64,000 nucleotides of DNA from Haliotis asinina (taxonomy: Eukaryota; Mollusca; Gastropoda; Lepetellida; Haliotidae), in NCBI RefSeq assembly GCF_037392515.1, contig NC_090295.1, forward strand, positions 24,034,501 through 24,098,500, given 5' to 3'. The notes beneath the pieces are model-generated. The model saw only the letters and a program-made list of their open reading frames with translations. It did no database searches and was not told where the DNA came from. Positions 12,001-23,740 of the stretch are shown here, piece after piece. A program made the translations under genes and the position numbers. Every line of letters begins with the position of its first letter. The stretch's first letter is position 1.

Positions 12001-14938
12001 ATTTTAAATACTGGTTAATAATGCATAGGGCATTCTTAGTGTGTATTATTCAGTAGTAACTGATAGCATGTAAGAAGGCAAGGACTGAAGAGGTCTGAAT
12101 GCTCAACCTGGGCAGTGAAACTTATCTGTGACCTGAGCGCTAATCTTGGATCAACAAGGGGCAATGATAACCTTTTTCTCGTGTCCAAAGAGACACAATG
12201 ACATTTTGTTCAAATGATGCTATGTTTTGTTCTTGTCTTGAAGAGATAATGAAGCTATGACCTATTCTGTTATATGTTGTTTGATGTGCAGGAATGCCAG
12301 CAGAGACTGAGATATATTGCACCATATGTTTATTGTGTTTAAAAGGATCAGGGATGTGTATTATTGACACCATTAGTTCAAATAATTCACAGCTTTTTTC
12401 ATGCTGGTTATTGAAAGCCCTGTTTTAACAATAAGCTCTGGGCAGAGCCCCATGAAGGTCCCAAGGTAGAATAGGCCTTCAACAACTCATGCTTGCCATA
12501 AAAGGCGACTATGCTTGTCGTAAGAGGCGACGAAGGGGATTGAGTGGTCAGGCTCACTGAGTTGGTTGACAAATGTCATCGGTTCCCAATTGCTTAGATC
12601 GATGCTCATGTTGTTGATCACTGGATTGTCTGGTCCAGACTCAATTATTTACAGACCACCGCCATATAACTGGAATATTGCTGAGTGCAGCATAAAAGTA
12701 AACTCACTCTGGGCAGAGCATCTTCCTTCATACCCACTTTTACTCACTGATGCCAACTGACATTAATATCAGCATGATGAACATGGTGACATCAAGCTTG
12801 TGGTCCCTAAACCAATGGTTATTCTCTAAATATGTATAACATGGATAGTACCAATTAAACCCATTGAATTGGAAAGGATCCCCAACCATTATAGACAAAC
12901 ACTTAGCCTCGGAATGTATATAATTTTTATAGAAACAAACATTTCCGTATAATATCGAAAAGGAGTGCTATACAGAATGGAAACTCAGAACCTAGAAATC
13001 TAGACTTGCTTCATTTAGAGCTTAAGCATTGCAAGGAGGGCTAGGTGGTAGGGAAAATAATGTGGTTCAGAGACTGTGAGACATACTGTAGCACCATTGG
13101 TTGTTGTTCCTGGGGCTACCACCAGGCTAGACTGCGCTTAATCTCTGAATATACATAATTTTGATGGTAACAAACACATTTATATTGAAAGGATCCCAAG
13201 TGAGATAATAAATTCAGAACTTGAGGAATTCTAGACTTGCTTCATTTAGGGTTCAGCTATTGCAGGGAGGCCAAGACAGTAGGGAATGTAAAGTTATTGA
13301 GGAACTGTGAGACAGTTGCTAGGCATATTAATATGTTATGGAACAGAATGCCAGGACTGGAACACAATCCACCTGATTTTCACTTTTTTTCTGAGAGTAG
13401 CTGAATGTGTGTGATGTTCTGTTCAAACGTGATCAAATCAGATTTGAAACCAATGAAACTTCACTGTGTGAATTTGTTTATTTTATTTCGGATTTTAAAA
13501 ATCAAATGCTTTGTACTCAATTTTCTTATATTTATTTTGATCAAAAAGCCATTCCCTTGTCTGGTTGACATGGTAACGTGATATCCTCCATTGTTTGATC
13601 TCAAAGACAATGGATGAGATGACGGTACTCCAAAGTGATGACATTTCTTATCACAGATGCCCTGAGTGTAGTGTTAGAATGAATATTGCACTTTTCATTT
13701 TGAAGATGTCATTTAGCATTTCATTTCCAGATTTGTTTAGAGCATCAATTCTTCCATGGGAGCAGAAATTCATAAAGTAAATTAAGACAATGGATGAGAT
13801 TTCTCCATTGCCTAGTCTTTTTCATGTGTTAAATGTGCGCTTTTATCATGAAATCCAGTGAGTGTATCTTCCACAGGCGTACAGATAAACTGCTTAATAT
13901 GCTAATATTTAAGTGAAAATTCAGTTCTTATTATGTCTATTGCATACAAGTATTTTTGAATTTTTGTATTTGCTCAATAAATTTCATCTTATATGCCTAT
14001 TCACACAAATGCCATATGTTAGTTTGCGTACCAGTGGTTAAGATAAAACAACTGATGTATATTTACAGGTTCTATTTTAGCACTTGAACTTTGTGACATC
14101 ATGTCTTTCTTACCGTTTCACATATTACACATCACATATAAATAACAAACACATATAAATAACAAGCAACATTAAAACTTGATTACATTTTTACAGTTAA
14201 TGGAAAATGGTAAATACCCATTTGAGTGTCAGTGAGGTGGGTACAGTTTGTGAGGTAACTAGAAGGAAAATTAGGATACCCAGGTGAGATGAACTCAGTG
14301 ATCCAAAAAGTTTGAACTCATAGACCTGCAGAGTTATCTGCAGCTCTACTTCCACTCAGTGAACCAATAATGATGGTTCACTGTGGGTTTTGAGTCTTCC
14401 AAAGCACCATGATGCCAGGTGATGATAAATCAATCTATGGTCCAAGGGAAATAACTCTGCTTTGCAGTTGGACAGCCTATGTCATGTTTGCATACATAGT
14501 GCATTGAATATAGTTTGAGTAGGAGCCAAAGGGATTAATTATTTACGTTTGTGGTTGTTTGACCTTGCTGGCAGACAATATTTTTGTTGTCTGTGGATGT
14601 AAACATTTGATCTTTTATATTTTCAGGTTCATGAGAAATTTATTCAGCTAAACCGTGACTTGGCAAATCGCCTGAAGCACTTCGAGAGTGCTTACCATGA
14701 TGCAGAACGGGAGAACGCAGTTTTCCGAGAAGAACTCAAACGAAAAGGCATCAACATCTCGGAACTGCTCCAGAGCAAACAAAAATACACGCTGTGCAAC
14801 GGAACCACCGGAAAATCTGCACCAAGAATAGTGTCCCCAGAAAAACTTCCAGAAGGAATTGCAAAACAGGACTTTGTGTCATTCCGACACCCTAAATGTC
14901 TCCCTCCCAAAAAGGAGAGGGAACACGTTATTGATTGA
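1..14938 (+). CDS. SKI: SKI/SnoN-family transcriptional co-repressor, C-terminal part (5' end outside window)
   Basis: Six coding exons join in frame: 1-203, 710-799, 1554-1768, 1965-2167, 2844-3017 and 14627-14938 (TGA). They total 1197 nt, or 398 residues, and every junction has GT-AG. Residues 39-46 read SAFQPWSP and about 104-111 PNVALAPP, both matching the conserved linker of vertebrate SKI. About residues 175-345 form a long charged coiled coil. Its phrases LEAE and NTKEAK, then an arginine/glutamate-rich heptad run, match the SKI dimerisation coil. SKI proteins act in the nucleus, bind SMADs and NCoR and repress TGF-beta targets; the C-terminal coil mediates homo- or SnoN dimerisation. 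The Dachshund-like and SMAD4-binding domains would lie upstream of the window. The last exon ends in a basic tail. The family is secure. SKI versus SnoN cannot be decided, because invertebrates often have one ancestral gene. Confidence 0.92.
475..602 (+). repeat. tRNA-derived SINE copy with tetranucleotide tail
   Basis: The body has a tRNA-like B box (GGGTTCAGTTCCC near 511-523), then GAAGCCCATTTCTGGTG and a TGATATTGATGGAATATT core. These are shared with the reverse copy at 28051-28214. It runs straight into the CATC microsatellite. It lies in a SKI intron. Confidence 0.65.
602..673 (+). repeat. (CATC)n microsatellite followed by (CTCA)n
   Basis: About 12 CATC units run from 603 to 653, then a short CTCA/CACT run to about 673. 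It sits as the tail of the SINE and ends about 36 bases before SKI exon 710-799, so length change here could approach the branch point. Confidence 0.9.
1279..1480 (+). repeat. Diverged copy of abalone-type short interspersed repeat
   Basis: Shares the order of blocks AGAGGTGACTAATGGG, GGTGGTCAGGCTGGCTGACT, TACAGACTGCTGCCATAGAG, CTGGAATATTGC and CGTAAAACTAAACTC with the copies at 7926 and 12450. The 5' part is truncated. Confidence 0.8.
2284..2372 (+). repeat. tRNA-derived SINE head fragment
   Basis: Contains GGTCATGTGGTTAAAGCGC (A-box-like) and CTGGTTCATTCCC (B-box-like), then ACAATGTGTG as in the other SINE copies. The 3' part is missing. Confidence 0.45.
3598..3715 (+). repeat. Fragment of abalone-type short interspersed repeat
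   Basis: Retains GGTGGTCAGGCCTGCGGACC, TTGATCACTGGTTTGTCTGG and CTTGATTATTTACA in family order, but it is strongly diverged. Confidence 0.55.
5006..5088. repeat. Short inverted-repeat (MITE-like) element
   Basis: The left end CCTGGGGTTAGATTTTCAAA and the reverse complement of the right end (CCAGGGCCTAGATTTTCAAG) match at nearly all positions. The centre is about 40 bp of unpaired AT-rich DNA. This looks like a tiny non-autonomous element or its remnant. Confidence 0.55.
5472..5655 (+). repeat. Unnamed ~200-bp repeat, copy A
   Basis: Shares ordered blocks with the copies at 7372, 12893 and 13128: a CTCTAAATATATA-like stretch, GATAGAAACAAACA, TAGACTTGCTTCATTT, then GGTAGAGAAAATAATG and GACTGTGAGRCAG. 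No coding capacity or tRNA head is seen. Confidence 0.65.
5698..5731 (+). repeat. (CACAC)n microsatellite behind a SINE-type tail
   Basis: Six to seven pentamers follow an ATATTGCTGGAATATTGCTG tail at about 5658-5680, the 3' sequence common to both short repeat families here. Confidence 0.8.
7372..7493 (+). repeat. Unnamed ~200-bp repeat, copy B (truncated)
   Basis: Has the CTCTCAATATCTATAAT block, GATAGAAACAAAAAGTTCCT and a CTTGTTTCTTTTAGGGTT block like copies A, C and D. The 3' third is missing. Confidence 0.5.
7926..8172 (+). repeat. Abalone-type short interspersed repeat, near full length
   Basis: Runs from GAAGGTTCCCGG and AATAGGCCTTCAG through GACTATGCTTGTTGTAAGAG, TTAGATCGATGCTCATGATG and TTGATCACTGGACTGTCTGG to CGTAAAACTAAACTCACTCA. 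About 245 bp. The end is an ACTC-type simple repeat, as in SINE tails. I recall this family as abundant in Haliotis genomic sequence. Confidence 0.85.
12450..12710 (+). repeat. Abalone-type short interspersed repeat, near full length
   Basis: Same block order as the copy at 7926. It is better preserved at GACTATGCTTGTCGTAAGAG and in the 3' part CATATAACTGGAATATTGCT. Confidence 0.85.
12893..13087 (+). repeat. Unnamed ~200-bp repeat, copy C
   Basis: Full copy: ACAAACACTTAGCCTCGGAA at the left, TCTAGACTTGCTTCATTTAG in the middle, GGTAGGGAAAATAATGTGGT and AGAGACTGTGAGACA at the right. Copy D follows about 40 bp later in the same orientation. Confidence 0.7.
13128..13320 (+). repeat. Unnamed ~200-bp repeat, copy D
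   Basis: Same blocks as copy C: CTCTGAATATACATAATTTT, TTCTAGACTTGCTTCATTTA and AGGAACTGTGAGACAGTTGC. C and D form a tandem pair. Confidence 0.7.
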
Positions 14939-17900
14939 CTAGAAGAGAGGTCAGGGCAGAGACGCTGTGTGCTTGCGTAAAGCATACGATTCAGTGCCCC
15001 ATGTACGTTTGAATCTTGTGACTGTTTATGCGGCGACGATTCAGCACTGCACGGTGTAAATGTTGTCCATATTTGAAGGCTGTGATTGTTATTGTGGAGC
15101 CTTTCATCCCTTTGAACCAACTTGGTCTGTGCCCCAAGCCAGGACTCTACCATTATGGTACAGAGGGATGATGGGATGTGCTGAACTATATGCTGAGTTG
15201 TTAGGGTCAATGGCCCACCTATTGTTGTCATTGTGGCGTGTTTGGTATTTATACAGTTTGTGTCATATTAACATGCCTCTCGCATGTTAACAATGCGCTG
15301 GATGGTGTAGGTTTAAAAAAATGGCAAACCTTTTGTAATTTTATGGACTTAGTTTTATTTTACGGGTCGCACTTTATTACTCTTTTTTTTTTCATTTTAA
15401 CCGTGTCTATTTATGGTGCTACAGCCTGATTGTAATGTTTTGATCAAAACTTGTGGTCTTAGCTTAGCTAGGTTCACCCTTCTTGTTGATATTAAACTAG
15501 CAAGCTGCACTTGACTACACGTCGGAGCAATGGACCAGAGGAAGGTTGTCATCCAGGCTGCACTGCTGACCACGTCTCCAGGGTTGCCGTGTCAACCAAG
15601 TCATGGCGATGTCACCCAAAAATGTCTCGTGTGCATGTTAAGAAAAGTATCGTTTGTCCACGTCACTGTTTGGGCGTGGATTGTCTTCCCACTTTTGTTA
15701 CATAGAGTATGTATGTTTGAGCTCTGGTGTTTTGCAAAGGCAACAATAGTGCTATTTTATATCTGTTCTGTCTTCTGTGGTTACCGTGGAAATAGTCTTG
15801 TTCTAGTTTGTGCTAGGAGTCTTCTCACTTCAATACAGCACAGCCTAAACCTGATAGGAAGAAGTACAAAATCTACTGTAGAAAAATGCTCATTAATGAA
15901 TGAAGGTAGTATGTTTGTTGAAGGTGAGGATGTTACTAGTATCAGAGGGACAGTGTTGAAACTGTATGAAACAGTGTATCAGTTGGACAGTGTTGCAGCT
16001 GTATGAAACAGTGTATCAGTTGGACAGTGTTGCAGCTGTATGAAATGGGAAAGCAGCTACATCAAACATTGTTGCACTTGTTGCTGAAGGTGTACCTGGG
16101 TACATTTGAACCAGACAATACTGGAACTTCTGACAGTTGTATTTACAATGCTGCTGTGAGATGTTTAAAGTTTGTCCAGGATGTCATGTTTTCTAGGTGT
16201 CTGTGGTGAGCATATTGACGAGGGCATGTGCTGTGTTGAAGTAAGATCGTCAGTAGGAGTTCTTTGTCCAATATCTCTCTGTGGGATGTCATGACGATGT
16301 GTTTTAAATTGTGTAATTAGTCAAAAGGCGAGATATTAACCTTGATCAAATTTCAAGATGGCAGCCAGTCACTATCTGACAACAGTGACCCTCTATCACT
16401 CGACATAATATTTGTATGCCACATTTACTGTTAAATCAGGATAAATAAGCAGAACCAGTTAATCTCTGGGAAGGACTTTAATCACAATCTTTAGACTAAA
16501 TATAGGTAGGAATATGTTATTACTTGTCAAATTACCAGCCATTTTGGGACCATAAAGGGGAGATAACTTGAAAAAGTCTAAATCTTGAACAGGTTGACAG
16601 ATGTCTTCAACAAGTGGTTTTTAGTTTGCTACAGAAAATTCTATGATCTCAGAAGAAATTATTACCCAGATGTCATGCAGTCATTAAGTGCATGTATTTA
16701 ATCTTTATAATCTTCAGTGATGGCAGCAGAACTTTCATCGACAACTGATTTTTAAATCTCTCCATGAACATAACCACATGCAACTCATTTTCTAATATTG
16801 TGAATAGAAGTTTTCTTCAGAAACAAAACATTTTGCATGAGAACAGTGATTGCCAAATTGCTGTCAATTTGTGGTGGGTCATCTAGCAATTGACGGTGTT
16901 GATTGCCGAGTACAAGTAATTAATGACTACTGTGACATAGTTGTCCACTTTACATGTAAATACCATAGTTGAAATGGTGGCTATGTTTAGAAGTGTTCGA
17001 GGCTTTTTGTCTGTGTTCTTCAATCCGCGTTCTGTAATTGTTCAGGATTTGGGGCGTCAATCACCGCACCAACTGGGGCTGTCATTGAAAAAAATAGGCA
17101 TTTTTCATATTAATTTTTAATGTCATATGACTTATGTACAATTCGTCCTTGACTACACTTTGTTACAAAGTCAGATAATTTAGTTTTAACTGCATACTAT
17201 TCTTTGAACTTATATAGTCTAGTTAAAGCTGTTGCTTTTTCAGTGAGAGCCCTTGTTGAAGATCACTCAAGTTCAACTTCATAGCACCAGGGTTTAGAAC
17301 TGGTTTTTGGTTAAATGATGACACACATGAACCACATTTTATTTCAAAATTTCAAAGTTTTATACGAATCAAGCAGAAAATCAGTTTCACACCCAAATGC
17401 CAAGCATTATTTTATCATGGCAAAGGTTGACTCTACGTTATTTTTTTGTTTTCTCATGAGTGCGTTACCATAATTGGCAAAGGAGGCAGAGTGTGCAATT
17501 TCTTTCCCTTTGTGATAAAAGTGAAACCGTTTTACCTCAATCTACAAATGGTGGCAGTATTATCTTGCATGGCTAGCTAATATGCCCAAAGACAAAAAGA
17601 GGAAATTATTTTTTATTAACATCCATCATTAAGGATTAAATAGTTTATTATGCTTGTTGAAAATTTCAAGTTCTGCTAATTAGGTAGGCTAAGAGTTATA
17701 TATTTCATTGGATGATTGCAGTGTCTCCAACAAACTTGACCAAAGAAATGCTATGTTTGTGCTGCCTATTGTCTGTTGAAGTTGTAAGGGAAATGGTTCT
17801 GTAGATTATATACAGATTGTATGGTTAGTGGGAGTTTGAAGACTTCACAGATGTATAATGTTGTTCTTCTTTCCCAGAATGGTATACTTTGCCGAGTCTG

Positions 17901-18100
17901 TATCCCCTTGCCATATTCTTATGTTCAAACAATTGACATATTTAAGCTGTGAACACGTTTCAATGTTTCAAAACATAAATGAATTTTAGATTAATGATCC
18001 ATTTTACAGACTTCAGGTATTTGTCATATTGTCGTTCTTCAGTTTTAATTGTTTATTTTTTTAGAAACAACGAAAGTGAATAAAATTGAGAAATGAGTTC
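14939..18100 (+). other. Probable 3' UTR and downstream flank of SKI
   Basis: No coding exon follows the TGA at 14936-14938. The DNA is AT-rich. Candidate polyadenylation signals are ATTAAA near 15490 and AATAAA at 18079-18084, so the 3' UTR could be about 0.6 or 3.1 kb. The sequence alone does not decide. A 37-bp tandem duplication lies at 15962-16045. Confidence 0.4.
15962..16045 (+). repeat. 37-bp tandem duplication
   Basis: Starts CTGTATGAAACAGTGTATCA. It is present at 15962 and 15999, with a partial third copy at 16036. The copies are almost identical, so the duplication is recent. It lies in the SKI 3' UTR or flank. Confidence 0.9.
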
Positions 18101-19559
18101 CTTTCCTGCAATTTGAACTCTTCCATTAACAATATAGGGCATTGAGGAACTGATCATTTTATCATCCCAGGGGAAGACTTTCTCAGTGGCTGAAAAATAT
18201 TTGTTCATTGAAAGAAAATAGTACAATACAATGTAGCCCCAAGAAGGAAGGAAGGAATTGTGGGTGTTTTGGAAGTGAAATCATATCTGCTGGTGGAGCA
18301 CCACCCCCAGGATTCATACAATGGTCTGTTACTAAACTCTCAGCACATGACATTCATCCATATGTCGAGGATAGTGCAAAAAGCAACCAACTTTTTTTAA
18401 AGCATATTTATGAAAGGATAAAACATATTTATGAAAGGAAACCACCAAGATTATGTAAGTTAACAGGGAGATGATCTGTTGTAGGAAATTTCAAAAGGAG
18501 CCAGTGACAGATTTTGGATTCTTGTATGGAAGAAACTTTTGTTTCTGCACTGAGAAATGTAAATGGGAAAATGATTAATGCTTTTGTACTATCCACATGA
18601 ATTATATTACCACGACTGCTTCACGGGTACTCATTCATTGTTCATAGTTTTGATAATTGGCGACAAAAAACATTTTAAACTTCATTGCCATAAAGATTGC
18701 CAGTGTGCATTTTAAGATTACATGTTTTAGACGATTGGTTGCCATTGGTCAGTCCGCATATTTACTTTGTCCTTTAAACAGTGGTGTTTTCCATGTGTTG
18801 AATTGTTTCAAATAACCAACCTGAAATCGTAACCACCTCATCGTTCACTTCCAATATATAGCACACAGTTAATGTTCAACCCTCACAAGTCATTGTAAGC
18901 TGGAGTGACCAGAATTTCATGTCCATCAGCCGTGTAATTGTCTCGTGTAATTGTTCCAATAATGGACAAGCTGTACTTTCCTTCATCGCACAATAATTGT
19001 TCTAGGTTGTGTGCATTTATTGTCGAAGATCATCCTTGTTGTAAATGTTATCCTTGGAGGAAGATAATGCTTTCTAAATAACACCAATCCCACTAACTTA
19101 GTTACAAAATGTTAAGTTCTGACCAACTGTGGCAATTTCACTTCATAAAAAACATTAATTGTTCTTGTACTTGGAGAAGGTGTGATGTAACTAGACTGAA
19201 ACTAATGAATATTCATGTCTTTTTTTGTATGAATATGTATAGCATGCCCATTAGCTGAGTTGAGATCAACGTGAATAATTCATGAGTTCGTAAAATAATC
19301 TTTACCTACCTTCAGAAGGCAAGGAACTTCCTGTATGTAAACTGCCCCAAGTGTAAATATTTTGAGAAAATATATCTATGGGGTGACTTGGGCAAATTTG
19401 GGACCCACCGAAATAGATGTTTTAGATATATATTATGGCAAAACGCTGACAATTGTATCAAAACATGCTATGCAGGCTGTAAATAAGTAAAGCATGCACT
19501 TTGCTTATAAAGTTACATGTGTACAGTGCAAATGTGTAGGATTGCTGAATCATGTACAT

Positions 19560-19985
19560 GTTGAGTAACTTGTGATTACTGTACAGTGGCTAGTCACTGG
19601 TGATCAGGTGCTTGTGAACAGTGTACATGTGAAATTGCTTGTGAACAGTCACTTGTGGAACTGTACTCTAGGATTCTAATTGTGAACGGTGCACATGTCA
19701 ACTGGTGGTTGTGAAACTGTACACACATACTTGTTTATGTTGCACATGTAGTCTCTTGACAAGTGTAAACTTACAACTGTACACATAATTGTGTACCTTG
19801 TACATGTATACAGTCTGTCAACAAGTGTACAGGTGCAACTGTGAAACTGTACTCACACCTCTGTACCTTGTACATGTGTACAGCCTCAGAGAGTAAGGCT
19901 TTGAAACTGTACACACATACTTGTGTACCTTGTGCATGTGTACAGTCTCTTGACAAGTGTACAGATAGCAAACCCTGTGACCCGT
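19560..19985 (+). repeat. Degenerate minisatellite of roughly 75-90 bp units
   Basis: Recurring phrases GAAACTGTACACACATACTTG, TGTACCTTGTACATGTGTAC and CTTGACAAGTGTAC appear in the same order about five times with gaps. The best units are near 19730-19985. Confidence 0.7.
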
Positions 19986-22900
19986 GTACAGTACTGGACA
20001 GACACAGGAAAGCTGTGCATTATTAGTGTGAAAAGTGTGCCATATGTTTCTTCAACTGCAGTCAGTGTCCACCCATCATGCCCTGCAGCTATCTGAACAC
20101 CACAGTCTGTCAAGTATCTTGTCCTTTCTTGTACATTTCAAGGCCGTTGTTATCATGTTCACGGATGTATGCTGTGAGGTATAATAGTGTAGTGTATGGG
20201 TTACTAAAAGAAAACAGTTGTCGTTAATGTCAAACAGTCTTCTGTTCTTCTGGAACACTGAATGTCAAGAACGACAGTGGCTGTTTCTTGTTTCTTTGAG
20301 CTATGAAGGGAGTGATCACATCTTATGAACAGATAAGCACATGAGACACATGTTCACTGTTCAGAGGCAGAGCCAACAGCACTAGAACGAACATTCTTGT
20401 GTGTGGAATTTCAGTGTAAGCACTTTATTGTCAAGTGTCTTCAATCTTGAACACAAAAGAACTGACCTTGAATCGTTGAATATCGTTTATGGTAATCGGA
20501 TGGAAATCCAATGCCTAGATGATACTGTGTTCATAGATTGATAAACAGCTGACTGTCTTTCTGTCTGTCTGTCCTTAAACTGTATCTAATTTGGTTTTGT
20601 TGAACATTTTCTTAAATGTGAATGTTAAGAACATTAGTAATCATCGGATGTTCATTTCCTCCTAGCTTATGCAGGGAGAAAGAAGACATTAACATCAGTT
20701 GCATGTCTTTAGAAACTTAAATCTATTTATTTTTTCAAAATTAAGTGAACTGTTTTGTGCCACATGAATATTTGTGAACTTTGTTTGATATTGTTAATCT
20801 TGTGACGAGTATCGTATTGTTTCTTTGTAATGAGCCGGAAGAGGAATTACAGTAATGTACGTATTGGTATGCTTTAAAAGCAAAAAAACATGCTCTGTGG
20901 AGCAATTTTCGGAGAAAGAACACTTCAATCTTAGGATCATTTTGGCTCGGAGAGTCCAAAACAATGTAGTTATGCAACATTTTACTATTTTGTTTCTTGA
21001 AACTGGGGACAAAGAGTGATGTCTCAAATATCTTACACAAAACATTATCCATCTGTCTCATGGTGTTGTTGTAGCAAGTTTCTTCATGCAATTTCAAATT
21101 TTGTCAATCAAAACCCCAAACATCAAACTTTTTTGCTGAAATTTTTTCAAGCTATTTTGTGTCGCTGGTATGATTTGAAGCTGTCATTACAACTGTTGAG
21201 AATACACATGTCATTGACAAATACCAACGACCATTGCTGTAGAACTGGTTGCTTGTACTTGAAAATTTAAATTGTAAATCATGAATCAATCTCTTCGTGG
21301 AAATTTTGTGAGATGGTTATCGTACTGCAAGTGTGACATGGAATCGGTAACTGTTAGATGGGGCCAGGTCTCCAACACTGGGATATATGTACATACGAGT
21401 CCTTGAACAACAGCCGTTTGCAGAAGCTTGTTAATATCATGACATCACGTGAGTGGATCTACAGATGGAGAGCCATATGATGGCCATCCTGTTTGAAACA
21501 ATGGCTTAAGGATACGTGCAAAACTAGGATTTTGCTCATCTGAGGTATCATCTCAAAAACAACCTGAATCGGAAATGAGTCAAAATGGGGTACTTTACTT
21601 TCACAACTGAAATTTGTGGGGTTTGTAGTTTTTGAGATGATCCCGTGTATTAAGAAGTTATAGATTAGAATGCTGAAAGACTACATTTTGTTTACAACCT
21701 GTGATTTGTCTTCTGGAGAATATAATATAAACCCTGCAATTCTTTCCCTGCTGAGCTTAGCTTGAGTTTTGTTTCCTGGCTGCTTGATGCTTTCAAACAC
21801 AAGTTTAAGTTACATGGAATAATTTTTTGTCAGGCCATTATTTTGAGAATTCCATTAATTTGAGAATTTTTGGCAATAACTTATTTCCAAAGAGTGACAG
21901 TATATCTGAAAGCAGTTTGGATAAACATTGATGCAGCCATATTTACAGTGCCATACTAGGGAATGCTATTTATGGGTCGATTTATGCAGACATGTAAAAT
22001 CTAGTTGCCTTTAAGGTGCTTTTCAGCTAGCCTTACAAGAGAGCTTTCAAAAAGTCAAAGGTTAGCTTTCAAGAATATTAACGGAGACTCAGTTTCATGC
22101 ATGTTTGCTCAAGAATGCAATTTTCAAATGCTTGCTGTTGTTTCTTACCATTTATCCAAACAAATGTACATTTAGGAGATGGAAAAACAAAATTTCTGTG
22201 ATAAGTTTTCCACTGTTACTTCAGCCAACTACAACATTTTCTAGGCGTGTTTTGTTTTACTCTGACTTTTGTTCTGATCCTGAAAGGTGGAGTCACTGTA
22301 CGATACTTGGTGATGCAGAATACAGAGGGATGGTTTATGACAATGTTGGGGAGATATAGCTGTGTATTGCCAACCTTCCATATGTAGGCCTGTCTTGTGA
22401 GATATGCTTGTGAGAAGCACTGTTACTTCAAGTAGGATTACTCTCAAAACTGTTTCAGATTCTACTTGTTCCTTTGTGTCTGTACTTGCTTAAAGATTAA
22501 ATAAGTGCTATATGACAAAATGTGTTGTTTCTTTGTTGGCTGCAACATTACCTCCACAGTGCACAGGATAAAGACAAGTCAGCCATGGCACAATACATTT
22601 TTTATATCAAAATATGAAAAAAAAAAAATACATATACACACACTACAAAATTGCCTTGACACAAGGGAGACAACCTCTGCACACAAACATGTCATTTCAC
22701 AATAATTGATGCACACAAAACAGTTGCAACTGTGACAAATGATTTCATTATGTTTAGAGCTGAAAGTCAATCTCAAATGGCCACAAGATTGAAAGTACCT
22801 CAGACATGCTTCAACTGTTGAAACTTGCACACCCAGGAACCAAACAGTTATTGACCCAGTTGACTGTGGCCAGCTCTTTAGTCTGATCCTGTTCAGTACG

Positions 22901-23471
22901 ACAAGTTGCTGTAGAAGCTGTTTACTCTCTTTATTTCCTCAAGATCGAGTGATGAATGTCCAGCTGGCATCTTCAAGGCCTGACACACACATATCAGTAA
23001 TCTTGGTCATACGTGTCTGTGTCACTTTCACTGTCCGACCTGTCAGTTATGCTCACATCAGCATTATCTACATCTGAATCATCAAGGAGGGTCACCAGTT
23101 CTCAGTGATACGGATCAACACCAAACTAAACAGATTGGAAGGATTAATCAGCTAACTTCCTGCCATGTATACCCATCCACAAACTAAAAAGTCTACATGA
23201 CCTTCCAATTGATAGTTGCCATCTAGGAACTACTTGCACAAAGCCATTGTAGTGCTACAATGATCGTAATTCCCATGGTCTTTCACACTGAATTAAGACA
23301 GTCTAAGTGCTATGGTTGCTTAGAAGGCACAGGCACCAATGAGTCCACATACATATCTTTGGATACTTTTGTCCATAGTACCATGGGCTCAAACAAGAAG
23401 TGTCTGATGACAGAGACAGTTCCAGTTGGGAATTGAGAATAAGTATCCCACAACAGATCACTAAGAAGATA

Positions 23472-23590
23472 ACGTGGTCAGACTTGATTACATTGTTGAT
23501 GGATGCCCTTGCATTCCATTTGTGCAGGCGGTGCTCATCACAGCAACCACTGGATTGTCCAGACACCTGGAATATTGCAGAGAACAGCTT
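23472..23590 (+). repeat. Strongly diverged abalone-type short repeat
   Basis: GTGGTCAGACTTGATTACAT, GGTGCTCATCAC, CCACTGGATTGTCCAGA and CTGGAATATTGCAGA keep the family order. Middle parts are lost. Confidence 0.4.
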
Positions 23591-23617
23591 TGAACAGCCA
23601 AAAGAGAATTGTAGCTA

Positions 23618-23740
23618 ACATCAGACCACTGGCTTACCCTTGATCAAGAGGGAAATCACACGGTATGTGAACGGCTGTGCCTCCTGTCAAGGCTTACATC
23701 AGACCACTGGCTTACCCTAGATCAAGAGGGAAATCACATT
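23618..23740 (+). repeat. Local duplication, two ~43-bp copies 78 bp apart
   Basis: ACATCAGACCACTGGCTTAC through GATCAAGAGGGAAATCACA occurs at 23618 and again at 23696 with one mismatch. Confidence 0.9.

Larger units (their letters stand above)
3018..14626 (+). other. Last intron of the SKI gene (11.6 kb)
   Basis: Donor GTAGGC follows position 3017 and acceptor TTTTCAG precedes 14627. I see no coding exon inside. It holds two good copies and one fragment of the abalone-type short repeat, four copies of an unnamed ~200-bp repeat, an AT-rich inverted repeat near 5006-5088, a CACAC microsatellite near 5698-5731 and a poly-C run near 11040-11060. Conserved regulatory elements cannot be recognised by eye. 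Confidence 0.75.

Noticed and set aside
14692-15231. Minus-strand ORF of 179 codons
   Set aside because: It is antisense to the last SKI exon, and the sense strand has the homology.
19771-20113. Cys-rich ORFs on both strands
   Set aside because: They come from TGTAC-rich minisatellite units.
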